Shown: positions 35,546 through 43,668 of the stretch, in pieces
Numbering within the stretch: the first letter of the stretch is position 1
Layout: every line of letters starts with the position of its first letter
Source: Paraburkholderia sp. PREW-6R
Lineage (GTDB): Bacteria > Pseudomonadota > Gammaproteobacteria > Burkholderiales > Burkholderiaceae
Assembly: GCF_039621805.1 (NCBI RefSeq)
Contig: NZ_CP155074.1
Location: 620,001-684,000, forward strand
Direction of reading: 5' to 3'
Length of the DNA stretch: 64,000 nt
Notes under the pieces: generated by a model
Told to the model about the DNA's origin: nothing
What the model saw: only the letters and a program-made list of their open reading frames with translations
Databases searched by the model: none
Position numbers and translations under genes: made by a program

Positions 35546-35612
35546 GTCTCCTCCATGACATCTCCTTGACATGGGATTCGGCCTCGCTGCGTCAGTGGCG
35601 AGGCCTTTTTTT
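35546..35612 (+). ncRNA. Candidate intergenic small RNA with two anti-SD motifs
   Basis: A roughly 67-nt RNA is predicted from a TATGAT -10 to a T7 terminator, with no gene on this strand. UCUCCU occurs unpaired at the 5' end (35547-35552) and again as the hexaloop of the first hairpin (loop 35561-35566; stem CCATG-A-CA / TG-A-CATGG, 35553-35574, one A-A mismatch). Both are complementary to the Shine-Dalgarno AGGAGA. A terminator hairpin follows. The layout resembles base-pairing regulatory RNAs that block ribosome binding, such as the cuckoo RNAs with CU-rich loops, but family membership is not claimed. Confidence 0.55.
35580..35612 (+). terminator. Rho-independent terminator
   Basis: An 8-bp stem GGCCTCGC/GCGAGGCC with a 10-base loop, followed by seven T. 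It works only on the plus strand, where the nearest upstream plus-strand gene is more than 7 kb away, so it most likely ends the small RNA. Confidence 0.88.
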
Positions 35613-35685
35613 CGTCTGCTTCTGGTAGGGGCTGACTGACGGCCGGGCACCGGCAGGCACCGCCGCCTACCATTCGATCGACGTG

Positions 35686-36540
35686 CTAGTCCGGGAAATC
35701 GGCGCTCAGCGTGGTGGCTTCCCAGGCGGCAATTTCGGCACGCAAGTTCTCCAGCTTGCCTTTGACGCGAGCGAGTCCGTCGCCACCGAGGATCAGGTGG
35801 CCCGGCGGCGTAGGCGATTGAACCGCGGCGATGATCGCGAGCGCTGCGCGCGCCGGGTCGCCGGGCTGCTTGCCGCTCGCGGCGGCGATGCCGGCGCGGC
35901 GCTTGCCGGCGCTTGCCGCATAGGCGTCGATCGGCGTGCGGGTCTGTTTCAGCGAACGCCCCGCCCAGTCGGTGCGGAAAGGTCCCGGCTCGACCGCTGT
36001 CACCTTGATCCCCAGTTCGGCTGTCTCGGCGGCGAGCGCTTCGCTCAGGCCCTCCACGGCGAATTTGGTGGCGGCGTAGTAGCCGCTTCCGGGGTTGCCG
36101 ACCAGCCCGCCCACGGACGTGATGTTGACAATGTGCCCGGCCCGCTGCTCGCGCATGACGGGCAGGACAGCCTTGATCGTGTTGGCAACGCCGAAGAAGT
36201 TGACCTCGAACATGTCGCGTACGTCCTGATCATCGCCTTCCTCGATGGCGCCCAGGTAGCCGTAGCCGGCGTTGTTGACCAGCACGTCGATGCGGCCAAA
36301 ATGTTGTAGCGTGGCTTCGACCGCACGGGCGATCTGGCTCGTCTGGGTCACGTCGAGTTCGAGCACCAGCGCACGATCGCCATAACGGTCAGCAAAGTCT
36401 TTCAGCGCGTCGGGCTGACGAGCGGTCACGACGACGCGCCAGCCCTTTTCAAGGGCGGCCACTGCGATCTCCCGGCCGAACCCGGTGGAACAGCCGGTGA
36501 TGAACCAGACGGGAACGGGGGAAGTGTGGGCAGATGACAT
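35686..36540 (-). CDS. Short-chain dehydrogenase/reductase
   Basis: 284 residues from the ATG at 36540, with AAAGGA seven bases upstream. Classical SDR motifs: WFITGCSTGFGREIA (cofactor Gly-rich), LDVTQ, VLVNNAGYGY, the active-site YYAATK following NITSVGGLVGNPGSG, and VEPGPFRTDW. The C-terminus ends at ATTLSADFPD. It resembles the SDRs annotated as retinol/estradiol-type or general oxidoreductases; the substrate is unknown. It is divergent from the HAD phosphatase. Confidence 0.88.
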   Translation of the reverse strand: MSSAHTSPVPVWFITGCSTGFGREIAVAALEKGWRVVVTARQPDALKDFADRYGDRALVLELDVTQTSQIARAVEATLQHFGRIDVLVNNAGYGYLGAIEEGDDQDVRDMFEVNFFGVANTIKAVLPVMREQRAGHIVNITSVGGLVGNPGSGYYAATKFAVEGLSEALAAETAELGIKVTAVEPGPFRTDWAGRSLKQTRTPIDAYAASAGKRRAGIAAASGKQPGDPARAALAIIAAVQSPTPPGHLILGGDGLARVKGKLENLRAEIAAWEATTLSADFPD

Positions 36541-36629
36541 GACGTTCCTTTTGACGGAAGCCGAGCGGCAGCAGTGCCGCAAGGACGGATGAGCGGAATG
36601 AAAAGTATCGCATGTCGAGGCAGCGCGCG

Positions 36630-36645
36630 TGGCATGCGCTTTGCG
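36630..36645 (+). promoter_or_regulatory. Weak sigma-54-like element TGGCAT-N5-TTGCG
   Basis: TGGCATGCGCTTTGCG has the GG-N10-GC frame and lies 65 bases before the HAD gene ATG, but two of the defined consensus bases differ. It may be a chance match in GC-rich DNA. Confidence 0.25.
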
Positions 36646-36709
36646 CGACGCTGTGCGCTATCGGCGCTATCGGTGCGATCGCGTCGCGCAACTTCAGGAG
36701 CTATCTGTA

Positions 36710-37378
36710 ATGATCCAAGCAGCGATTTTCGATATCGACGGAACGTTGGTTGATTCTGTCGACCTGCACGCCCGCGCCTGGCAGGAGGCGTTCGCCCAGT
36801 TCGGACACGACGTCACCTTCGAGCAAGCCCGCAGCCAGATCGGTAAAGGCGGCGATCAGCTTATTCCCGTTTTCCTTTCTGCCGACCAGCAGCGGGAATA
36901 TGGCGAGGCATTGGAGCAATGGCGCGGCGAGCACTTTCGCTCAACTTATTTGCCCATGATCCGCCCATTTTCGGCGGTGCCTGAGTTAATTAAACGTGTT
37001 CGCGACGCCGGGCTGAGAGTTGCGGTCGCGTCATCGGCAAAAAAAGAAGAGCTTGATATTTACCTCGAGATAGCGGGCATCAAGCCATTGATCGACGAAA
37101 GTACGTCGTCTGAAGACGCCGACCGATCGAAGCCTGCGCCAGACATTTTTGAAGTCGCGCTGAAAAAGCTGGATATCGCGGCAGCGCAGGCAATTGCCAT
37201 TGGCGACACGCCCTACGACGCCCAGGCCGCGCGCAAGGCCGGATTGCAGGCGATCGGCGTGCTGTCCGGCGGCTTCACGGAAGCTGACCTCCGCGCGGGC
37301 GGCTGTGTGGCGGTATATCCGGGACCGGGGGCGCTGCTTGCATGCTTCGAGACTTCACCGCTTGGCGCGGGGCGGTAG
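36710..37378 (+). CDS. HAD-superfamily phosphatase, beta-phosphoglucomutase-like
   Basis: 222 residues from the ATG at 36710 with AGGAG nine bases upstream. HAD motifs are complete: IFDIDGTLVDS (nucleophile and acid Asp), VAVASSAKK, SKPAPDIF (Lys) and AIGDTPYDAQAARKAG. A helical cap domain lies between motifs I and II (about 15-80), as in beta-phosphoglucomutase/phosphoglycolate-type members. It dephosphorylates a small metabolite that cannot be named. A terminator follows at 37437. Confidence 0.9.
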   Translation: MIQAAIFDIDGTLVDSVDLHARAWQEAFAQFGHDVTFEQARSQIGKGGDQLIPVFLSADQQREYGEALEQWRGEHFRSTYLPMIRPFSAVPELIKRVRDAGLRVAVASSAKKEELDIYLEIAGIKPLIDESTSSEDADRSKPAPDIFEVALKKLDIAAAQAIAIGDTPYDAQAARKAGLQAIGVLSGGFTEADLRAGGCVAVYPGPGALLACFETSPLGAGR

Positions 37379-37695
37379 CACGAGTGGACATCGCGCGGCG
37401 CGCTTGAGCGATTATCGATTTCTTCGCGAAATGTAAAGCGCACGCGGCAAGTGCGCTATTTTCCTTCAACGCGCAACTATATGGAATGCTGCTTTAGCCG
37501 GAACACCGGCTGAGGTTGCACGAGTCGCCGGATAAGCCATGTTCTTTTGCATCAAGCCGCGGCCGCCAGTAAAACATTAAGGTAATAGTAATCAGAAAGG
37601 TCAAATCACAGAATATCGGCTGTTTGAACACACTCAACAATTTATACTTATTTGCCGATATCAAGATGGATTGAAGATTTTCGCAAGGTGAGAGT
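37379..37695. other. Spacer after HAD gene, AT-rich upstream of GGDEF gene
   Basis: 317 bases. The left part holds the terminator at 37437-37462; the right part is markedly AT-rich and should contain the promoter of the PAS-GGDEF gene. No gene is seen. Confidence 0.6.
37437..37462 (+). terminator. Rho-independent terminator after the HAD gene
   Basis: A perfect 7-bp stem AGCGCAC/GTGCGCT with a 7-base loop followed by ATTTT, starting 58 bases after the HAD stop codon. Confidence 0.65.
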
Positions 37696-39003
37696 ATGTC
37701 CGATTGGCCCAACGAGCCAGTTCAGCCCGCGGGCAGCACGACGACATGCGTTGCTGTGATCGCACGCGATGAGCACGAAAGACTCATCATTACCGTCTGT
37801 AATGATCTGTTCTTCCAGATGACGGACGCGGCGTGCGCAGGCACTCGGCATTTCCCCATTCCGTTCGACACGCTGGCCGCCAACGTTGGCACGCGCCGAT
37901 TGCTGAAAAAACTGCTCGCGTGCTTCGACTCGGCCGCACCCAGCCAATGGGAGCCATTTGACGATTTTCACAGCGACGGGAGGGGGTGGCGCCTTTCGTT
38001 ACAGCCAGTGCGTCGCGCCGGCGGCGCGGACGTACACAAAGTTCTCGTCACTGGCGTTCACATGGCAGGACAGAAGGCCGAACAGAGCGATCCGGCGCAG
38101 CAACCCGAGGTGAATGCTTCACGCTATCGCGCGCTTGTCGACCTCGCGTACGACGCGATCGTGACGATGGATGAGCAGCACAACATCACACTGTTTAACC
38201 GTGCTGCGGAAAATATGTTCGGCTATACCGCGGCTGAAGTGCTGGGCCGCCCCATCGTCACCTTGTTACCCGAAAGATTTCGCGCGGGCCACGCGCGCAA
38301 GGTGCGCCAGTTCGCCGAGTCGTATGAGCCCGGCGTACGGGGCTCCACGCCGCCACGCATGGACGAAAGCAACAGCGTGTACGGCCAGCATCGCGACGGA
38401 TCGGTGATACCGGTCGAAATTGCAGTCTCCAAAATTGAACTGAGCGGCGGGACCGAGTTCATGGCGGTCGTGCGCGACATTACGGACCGCGCGCGGCTCA
38501 TGGAGCTGCTCAAAAAGCAGGCGTCGACCGACGCTTTGACAGGCCTGCCCAATCGGCGAGGTTTCCTGGAGTTTGTCGAGAACATCCTGTGCGCCAGCGA
38601 ACAACTGTCGGTGTTTATCCTCGACATCGACTTCTTCAAACAGATCAACGACACCCACGGTCACGATGCCGGCGATGAAGTGCTGCGCGTACTGGCCCGC
38701 GTCGGTGCATCGATAACGCGTGGCTCGAACCTGTTTGCTCGCTGGGGAGGCGAGGAGTTCGTCGCGGCGATGCCAGGCGCGACGTCGGAACTCGCGCTGA
38801 CGATTGCCGACCAGTTGCGCCAGCGCTTCGAGCATGGCGACTTCGATCATCAGTGGAGTCATGCTGCCATTTCATTCACGGTGAGCATCGGCGTCGTCAC
38901 GCGCGAGGCCGGCGACGTCGACGTCGACGCGCTGATGAAGCGCGCGGACCGGGCGCTCTACCGGGCGAAGAAAGCCGGGCGCAACCGTGTGGAGGCGGGG
39001 TGA
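37696..39003 (+). CDS. PAS-GGDEF diguanylate cyclase, cytosolic
   Basis: 435 residues without membrane helices. There is an N-terminal region (1-130) of unclear fold, with VAVIARDEHERLIITVCND suggesting a degenerate sensor domain. A PAS domain follows (about 143-265, YDAIVTMDEQHNITLFNRAAENMFGY), then a GGDEF domain (about 270-435) with DALTGLPNRR, DIDFFKQINDTHGHDAGDEVL and the active WGGEEF. The inhibitory site is RGSN where RxxD is usual, so product inhibition may be weakened. It makes c-di-GMP in response to a signal read by the PAS domain. It is a single-gene unit. Confidence 0.93.
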   Translation: MSDWPNEPVQPAGSTTTCVAVIARDEHERLIITVCNDLFFQMTDAACAGTRHFPIPFDTLAANVGTRRLLKKLLACFDSAAPSQWEPFDDFHSDGRGWRLSLQPVRRAGGADVHKVLVTGVHMAGQKAEQSDPAQQPEVNASRYRALVDLAYDAIVTMDEQHNITLFNRAAENMFGYTAAEVLGRPIVTLLPERFRAGHARKVRQFAESYEPGVRGSTPPRMDESNSVYGQHRDGSVIPVEIAVSKIELSGGTEFMAVVRDITDRARLMELLKKQASTDALTGLPNRRGFLEFVENILCASEQLSVFILDIDFFKQINDTHGHDAGDEVLRVLARVGASITRGSNLFARWGGEEFVAAMPGATSELALTIADQLRQRFEHGDFDHQWSHAAISFTVSIGVVTREAGDVDVDALMKRADRALYRAKKAGRNRVEAG

Positions 39004-39317
39004 GCTGCCGGGCAGCAGCGTGGCATCCAGGCTGGGATATGGGCCTGCACCTTGCAGGCGCGTGCAGCGCTTCTGATGGATGGATTGTGCTTTAAACACC
39101 CTGCGGTGGCACATCATGGCAGCTTAAGTAGAGCTGCGAAAATCCGACGGCGTGAGTAACGGGGCGCGCTGGATAGCGTCCACGGAGGATGGACTGACGC
39201 TCATCAGCAGTGCGGGTAATGCCATTCATGCCTGCATGCTACGATGGTTCGCGAAACGCCCGCCGCGTAGCCCTCTGGCGGTGTCAGAGCAGAATCCAAC
39301 GCGAGGTCGAGCAGGCA
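39004..39317. other. Spacer between GGDEF and J-domain genes
   Basis: 314 bases. It contains a tight inverted repeat GCCTGCA-CCT-TGCAGGC (39043-39059) about 40 bases after the GGDEF stop; without a T-run it is at best a weak terminator. Nothing else is recognised. Confidence 0.5.
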
Positions 39318-40022
39318 ATGGCAACTCTTTATGACACGCTCGGCGTGCACGCGCACGCCACCGAGGACGAAATCAAGCGCGCCTACCGGAAGGCCGCGAT
39401 GAAGTGGCATCCCGATCGCAATCACGGCGCGGAGGAGATGGCTCGCGCAAACTTTCAGGAAATCAGGGACGCGTACGCCATTCTTTCCGACGCCGCGCAG
39501 CGCGCGGTGTACGACGCCGTGTACGCGGAACAGATGCGCAGCTGGGAAGACCAGCAGGCGCGCCGGGAGGCGGCGCGGGCAGAGCGTGAGGCGTCTGCGA
39601 GAGCCGCCGATGAAGCGGCGTACGCGGAAATGGTCGCGCTCGCCATGCGTTTCGCCGACGAAGGCCACAATCGCGACGTGTTGTTCGGTGTGCTACTTGG
39701 CCGCCAATACGACGCTCGGCGCGCTTCGCAAATCGCGGATAGCATCGCGGCGTTGCAGGCGGCGCGTCGTGAAGCGGCCGCGAACGCGGCACGTCAAGCA
39801 CCCGTTGACGCTGACGAACACGCTGCAACCGCCGATGCAACCGCCGGTGACGAAGGCGCCGCCACGCGAAGCCACGCCGCCTCGTCGAAAGACGACGCAG
39901 CGCGCGATAGCGGGCGAGGGCGGTGCGCCACGGACAATTGCCACGAGGTCCACGGCGGGGCGCAACCGGCCGGATCGCTCGGCGGGCTATGGTTTCAGTT
40001 CTTGAACAGCCTGCGGTTTTGA
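39318..40022 (+). CDS. J-domain (DnaJ-like) protein
   Basis: 234 residues. The J domain occupies residues 3-68, with HPD at 31-33 in MKWHPDRNHG, the motif that stimulates DnaK ATPase. The Gly/Phe, zinc-finger and C-terminal substrate domains of full DnaJ are missing. Instead there is a long charged Arg/Glu/Ala helix (about 70-105), a helical unit (FADEGHNRDVLFGVLLGRQYDARRASQIADSI is split here as FADEGHNRDVLFGV and RRASQIADSIAAL) and a low-complexity Ala/Asp tail. It is probably a specialised co-chaperone recruiting DnaK to a particular client. Confidence 0.9.
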   Translation: MATLYDTLGVHAHATEDEIKRAYRKAAMKWHPDRNHGAEEMARANFQEIRDAYAILSDAAQRAVYDAVYAEQMRSWEDQQARREAARAEREASARAADEAAYAEMVALAMRFADEGHNRDVLFGVLLGRQYDARRASQIADSIAALQAARREAAANAARQAPVDADEHAATADATAGDEGAATRSHAASSKDDAARDSGRGRCATDNCHEVHGGAQPAGSLGGLWFQFLNSLRF

Positions 40023-40026
40023 TGCG

Positions 40027-40698
40027 TCATGCCGGCTGCCCGGCAACGCGCGTCAGTTCGGACACGAGTTCGTCAATGTAGGGGTCGCCGAGCTGGCAAT
40101 TCGCAAGCGCGTCACGTAGTTTGAATACGTATTCGGCGTTGCTGCCAAACAGCCCGGAAGCCGCGGCGATTAACGGCGCGATTGCGCGGGCGCTTGAGTC
40201 GTTTTCGTAATGCATATGGTCAGGCTCGGCGACGAAAGCGATCGCATTCAGTTGCGTGCCGTCGTCGAGCGTAACGGGCGCCCATGTCGGGCGATAGGCG
40301 CCCGTCACCATTTCGCGGATCCACAAGATCCGCAACTCCTCTCCGAGCGCAGCGCCGCAAAGGCGTAGCGCGACACCTTGGGTACTGCCGCCCCGTTCGA
40401 GCGCGAGCATGCGGCCGGGCTGCTCCGGTGTGCCACGTCCGGCAATCAGCCGGATGCAGAAGCTGCGATGCCAGCCATGCAAAGTCGCAATCCGGCGGCA
40501 ATCGAAGTCCGAAATGGGATTCCATAGCAGCGAGCCGTAGGCGAAAATCCACACGTCGCCCGCGTCGCCGGCCGGACGCGCGGCCAGCGTCTGCGCAAGC
40601 GAAGCGTCGATGCGCGCCTGCGTCCACAACAGCTCTTTCGGCAGCGATTCAAAACTGTCGAGATAGGCGCCAGAGCGAATGGCGTTTCTGTTCAGCAT
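40027..40698 (-). CDS. chaC: Glutathione-specific gamma-glutamylcyclotransferase (ChaC)
   Basis: 223 residues of the ChaC family. VWIFAYGSLLWNP is the substrate-binding YGSL loop, FDCRRIATLHGWHRSFCI follows, and the catalytic Glu is in ILWIREMVTGAY. ChaC splits glutathione into 5-oxoproline and Cys-Gly in the cytosol. It is convergent with the J-domain gene, with only 4 bases between stops. The upstream spacer carries the small inverted repeat ACGGA-N5-TCCGT (40778-40792). Confidence 0.9.
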   Translation of the reverse strand: MLNRNAIRSGAYLDSFESLPKELLWTQARIDASLAQTLAARPAGDAGDVWIFAYGSLLWNPISDFDCRRIATLHGWHRSFCIRLIAGRGTPEQPGRMLALERGGSTQGVALRLCGAALGEELRILWIREMVTGAYRPTWAPVTLDDGTQLNAIAFVAEPDHMHYENDSSARAIAPLIAAASGLFGSNAEYVFKLRDALANCQLGDPYIDELVSELTRVAGQPA

Positions 40699-41050
40699 CC
40701 AAAGTTTCCCATCTGATCGCCACGCGCTGCCCGGTCGCGCGTGCGCAACTTCTTCCTTATTATCACCGGACGATCAGACGGAAAAAATCCGTATGCAGAT
40801 AACAGAGCTTTCCATAAACGCGACAATCGGCAACGTGCGCGAATAAACCGCGCGCGACGCGCAACGCGCTGCGTGCCGGGAATGACGCGTTGTCCGCCGG
40901 GTCATAGACCTCGACCGAATTGATAGAGACCGCGACCTTCGGCGGATGTCAGAGCGCTTCTAGAATCGAAAGCGTGTCTTCGAAGCGTTGGGCACCGGGG
41001 ATGTCCGTGTGCCCCGTCAATCACGCCATCCAATCCGCGAGGCGCCAGCC
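40699..41050. other. Intergenic spacer upstream of chaC
   Basis: 352 bases with an AT-rich segment near 40755-40800 that probably includes the chaC promoter and an inverted repeat ACGGA-N5-TCCGT. No gene is seen. Confidence 0.5.
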
Positions 41051-41260
41051 ATGTTCACTTTCATTTTCGTCGTCGCGGTTGCGGCGTTTATTCCCTATGT
41101 GGCAACGCCTGGGATTGCTAACGGAGTCAAGGCGATCGCGCAGCCTCACCAGGCCATGATCGATGAACCAATGTCGACGCCAACCGCCCCGGCCACAGCC
41201 GGCGACGATGCCATCAACCGCCTTGTTAGCGCGCCACGCGAACGGGACACTTCCGTCTGA
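41051..41260 (+). CDS. Possible small membrane protein
   Basis: 69 residues: MFTFIFVVAVAAFIPYVATPG forms one membrane helix or signal, followed by a polar Pro/Ala/Thr-rich tail. There is no convincing SD and no recognisable family, and the frame may be chance. It is listed because it opens a 758-base gap and begins with a plausible hydrophobic segment. Confidence 0.3.
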   Translation: MFTFIFVVAVAAFIPYVATPGIANGVKAIAQPHQAMIDEPMSTPTAPATAGDDAINRLVSAPRERDTSV

Positions 41261-41456
41261 TCACGCCGCCACTCGAGCCGCCACTGCAGTCGTCCAACGG
41301 TTGATCCGTCGAAAGCTCCATGTAATATTCAGGCCTGAGTGGATTTGTCATCCTGGTGCAAATTCTCGTGGCGCGCAGATTTAAGACATCGTAGTGTCAC
41401 GGGTGCGCAAGACTCGGTCGGCAAAATGGCGAACAGAAAATGGTGACGGGGTAAGT

Positions 41457-41957
41457 GTGACGAAAAAATATAAGGTGCTGTTTCTTTGCCGCGAGAATTC
41501 AGCGCGCAGCATCATGGCGGAGGCGTTGCTGCGCGAACTGGCGGGACACCGGTTCGAAGCGTTCAGCGCGGGACCGGAACCCGCTGCGCGGGTTCATCCG
41601 CTGGCTGTTGCGCAATTGCGCCCGGGGATTTCCGATCTCGGTGTGCTCAGTCCAAAAAGCTGGCTGGAGTTTACCGGTGAGTGGGCGCCGCGCATGGATT
41701 GCGTAATCACAATGGACGAAACCCTCGTTGGCGCATCGGTGCCCGTCTTTCCAGGCGAGCCGATGTGCAGCGCCTGGCGCCTTGCCGATCCGCTGCAGGA
41801 AGAGGTGTCCGACGAAGAACGCGGCCGCCTGTTCGCGAAAGTGTTCTGGCAGATTGTGCGGCAGGTGAGCGGCTTGATTGAAGCGCCGCTCGATGCCGGC
41901 GGGAGCAGCGCTGTGCTCCCTGCGCGCGCGCAGCGCATCAGCGCCTGCGATGCGTAA
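41457..41957 (+). CDS. Low-molecular-weight phosphatase/ArsC-like protein
   Basis: 166 residues from a GTG at 41457. The P-loop reads VLFLCRENSARSIMAEALL: Cys11 and Arg17 form the CX5R motif of low-molecular-weight tyrosine phosphatases and thioredoxin-linked arsenate reductases. AFSAGPEPAARVHPLA and a VITMDE strand follow, with the general acid likely in RLADPL. There is no ars operon around it. Arsenate reductase or protein phosphatase are both possible. An upstream GTG at 41394 would add a basic leader with no better SD. Confidence 0.8.
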   Translation: MTKKYKVLFLCRENSARSIMAEALLRELAGHRFEAFSAGPEPAARVHPLAVAQLRPGISDLGVLSPKSWLEFTGEWAPRMDCVITMDETLVGASVPVFPGEPMCSAWRLADPLQEEVSDEERGRLFAKVFWQIVRQVSGLIEAPLDAGGSSAVLPARAQRISACDA

Positions 41958-42035
41958 AACCGGCCGGCGGCTTATGGAATTCGAAAAGCCTCTGATATAA
42001 AACGCCGCGGCGGCCGGACTGACTCACGACGCCAT

Positions 42036-42317
42036 TTATTGGCCGGTAGTGGACGGCGTCGCTGCAGTGTCCGGCGACATGGCCGGCATGGAAGTGTCGC
42101 CCGAACTCATAGGCTTCATTGCGCTTCCCGGCATCACGTCGAGTGGACTCGGCGCCGGGTCGCCGCGGTATGTCATGCCAGCAGTGGCCGCACTATGTGC
42201 GTTACCACCGCCCGAACCGCCCTGGCCATTACCGCCGCCTTGTGCATGGGCCGCTCCGCTTGCCAATACGAGCGAAGCCGTACAACCCAGCATGATTCTG
42301 AACATTGATTGACGCAT
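42036..42317 (-). CDS. Small exported Gly/Asn/Met-rich protein
   Basis: 93 residues from the ATG at 42317, with GGGAGAA eight bases upstream. MFRIMLGCTASLVLASGAAHAQ is a Sec signal peptide with cleavage after AHA. The mature chain is a GGGNGQGGSGGGN linker and a Pro/Met/Ser/Thr-rich low-complexity end. It could also be a lipoprotein-like or surface-loop protein, but the Cys lies inside the hydrophobic core, so that is unlikely. The function is unknown. A 13-bp tandem repeat sits in its upstream region. Confidence 0.7.
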   Translation of the reverse strand: MRQSMFRIMLGCTASLVLASGAAHAQGGGNGQGGSGGGNAHSAATAGMTYRGDPAPSPLDVMPGSAMKPMSSGDTSMPAMSPDTAATPSTTGQ

Positions 42318-42455
42318 GACAGTTCTCCCGACGTGCTCGTCAGGCTGATATGGCCGCGAGCTGGATAGACGCCGCCCATGATCATCATGACCGGTTCCCG
42401 TAGGCAACACGTGATCGCGCTGCTCTGACCGGATATACGGCGCACTCTGCTGTCT

Positions 42456-42507
42456 GGATGCAATGTGGGGATGCAACGCGGGGGTGCAACGCGGGTATGC
42501 AACGAGC
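42456..42507. repeat. 13-bp tandem repeats, 4 imperfect copies
   Basis: GGATGCAATGTGG, GGATGCAACGCGG, GGGTGCAACGCGG and GTATGCAACGAGC are arranged head to tail between the leftward exported-protein gene (start 42317) and the 3' end of the H-NS-like gene. The core TGCAAYG is kept in all four, so they could be regulator sites or a drifting microsatellite. Confidence 0.88.
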
Positions 42508-42578
42508 AGTACCGCTGCACGCAAAGGGCACGCAACGTACGCCTCGGCAAGACACCGGGCAAACGACAACTTAGCGGA

Positions 42579-42908
42579 TTATCGGCTGTTCGACGAACGC
42601 GCGAGCGGACTGCCCGCAAACGGATCGTTAGTCCAGTCCACATGTTTTTTAGGCTGTGAGACCGGAGCGGTTTTGCTCGACAATTCAAAATGGTCGATTG
42701 ATTGACCGGCGCTAATTGCCTGTTTGAGCCACTGCGGCATTTCACCCTGGCCGTCCCAGCTATCTCCGGTTGCGCTACGGTAGCGTTCAGCCTTTTGTGC
42801 GGCCGGCTCCGCTGCAAGCACAGCGGCCAGGTCTTCTGGTTCGATACCAAACTCTTCCATGCGATGGCGGAGATACGCAATCATGCTATCTCGCTTTCTT
42901 TCGTCCAT
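42579..42908 (-). CDS. H-NS-like protein with altered DNA-binding loop
   Basis: 109 residues. A short helical N-terminus (AYLRHRMEEFGIEPEDLAAVL, about 11-31) is followed by the C-terminal H-NS domain signature YRSATGDSWDGQGEMPQWL (43-61) and a further 45-residue tail (IDHFELSSKTAPVSQPKK). In H-NS proteins the loop is usually QGR or RGR, whose Arg enters the minor groove; here it is Gln54-Gly55-Glu56. The full coiled-coil oligomerisation region is missing. It could be a modulator that pairs with other H-NS proteins rather than a DNA binder. The ATG at 42908 has AAGGA at a long distance. Confidence 0.72.
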   Translation of the reverse strand: MDERKRDSMIAYLRHRMEEFGIEPEDLAAVLAAEPAAQKAERYRSATGDSWDGQGEMPQWLKQAISAGQSIDHFELSSKTAPVSQPKKHVDWTNDPFAGSPLARSSNSR

Positions 42909-43668
42909 AAGATATTCGTCCTTCTAAAGCGTCCAGCGTTCTGTCAATTACAGATTGCAAGAAAAGCCGCGGAAGCCTTGAGCCCTTAAACAGGGCCGGC
43001 ACGCGGCGGGGTGATCGATTGAAGGGAAATGCGACGGGCAGCGTTAGAAAACGTCGCTCCATTATTGCCAATAATTGCTATACAGCATCTGCTGGCCGTT
43101 AGCAGGGTGAACGCACCACTCAGTGACTAGTCAAGCCGTGCGCCGATAGAGGCCGGTGAGCCTTGAAGACGCATTGGAAATACCGGATTTGTTTGTGCAC
43201 TGATTGCGAACGGCCGGTTCCGCTTTGGCCTCCGCCTTTCGATGGCGCCGTCTGCGGATCGATTTTCTGGGTTATGCCAACATAATAGCGCACTGTACGA
43301 CGGAAATATGCATTCCCATTGAGGATTTTCTTGCGCCGAAGTGGTCTTACGCACTTTGCGTACAGCCGTCTGCGGGGTTTCCCGGAGATTGCATTCCTGA
43401 TTGGCCGAGCTATAACCAGATTACGGAGTCAACGCTCCGCGCTTCCAGCTTGTGGTGTCCGCTTCCGTTGGCCGCACAGTCCAATCGACACCGGATCGCA
43501 AGTCGGGCAACTCTTCAGTCGATGAATTCGGTGACTCGCCGCAGTGTCATACGGGCGGTAAAGCATCGCCGATGCGTCTGCTCAATGATGGTCTGGACGA
43601 CCTGTCGTCTTTCGCGAAACACGTCAAAGGGGACGACCGTCGCGGCGCCGGATTCGAGGAGTCTGGAC
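42909..43668. other. Long intergenic region
   Basis: 760 bases without a supported gene, AT-richer than average. Several open frames cross it on both strands, but none starts well or resembles a family. A frame that runs rightward into the next gene is in phase with it, but the SD and signal peptide place the real start at 43669. Confidence 0.55.

Noticed and set aside
41394..41456. Upstream extension of the ArsC-like protein
   Set aside because: It adds a basic leader not seen in the family; the P-loop proteins normally start just before the KVLFLC strand.
42886..43668. Several short frames in the gap before the exported protein
   Set aside because: None has an SD, a signal or a family pattern; the gap is treated as non-coding.
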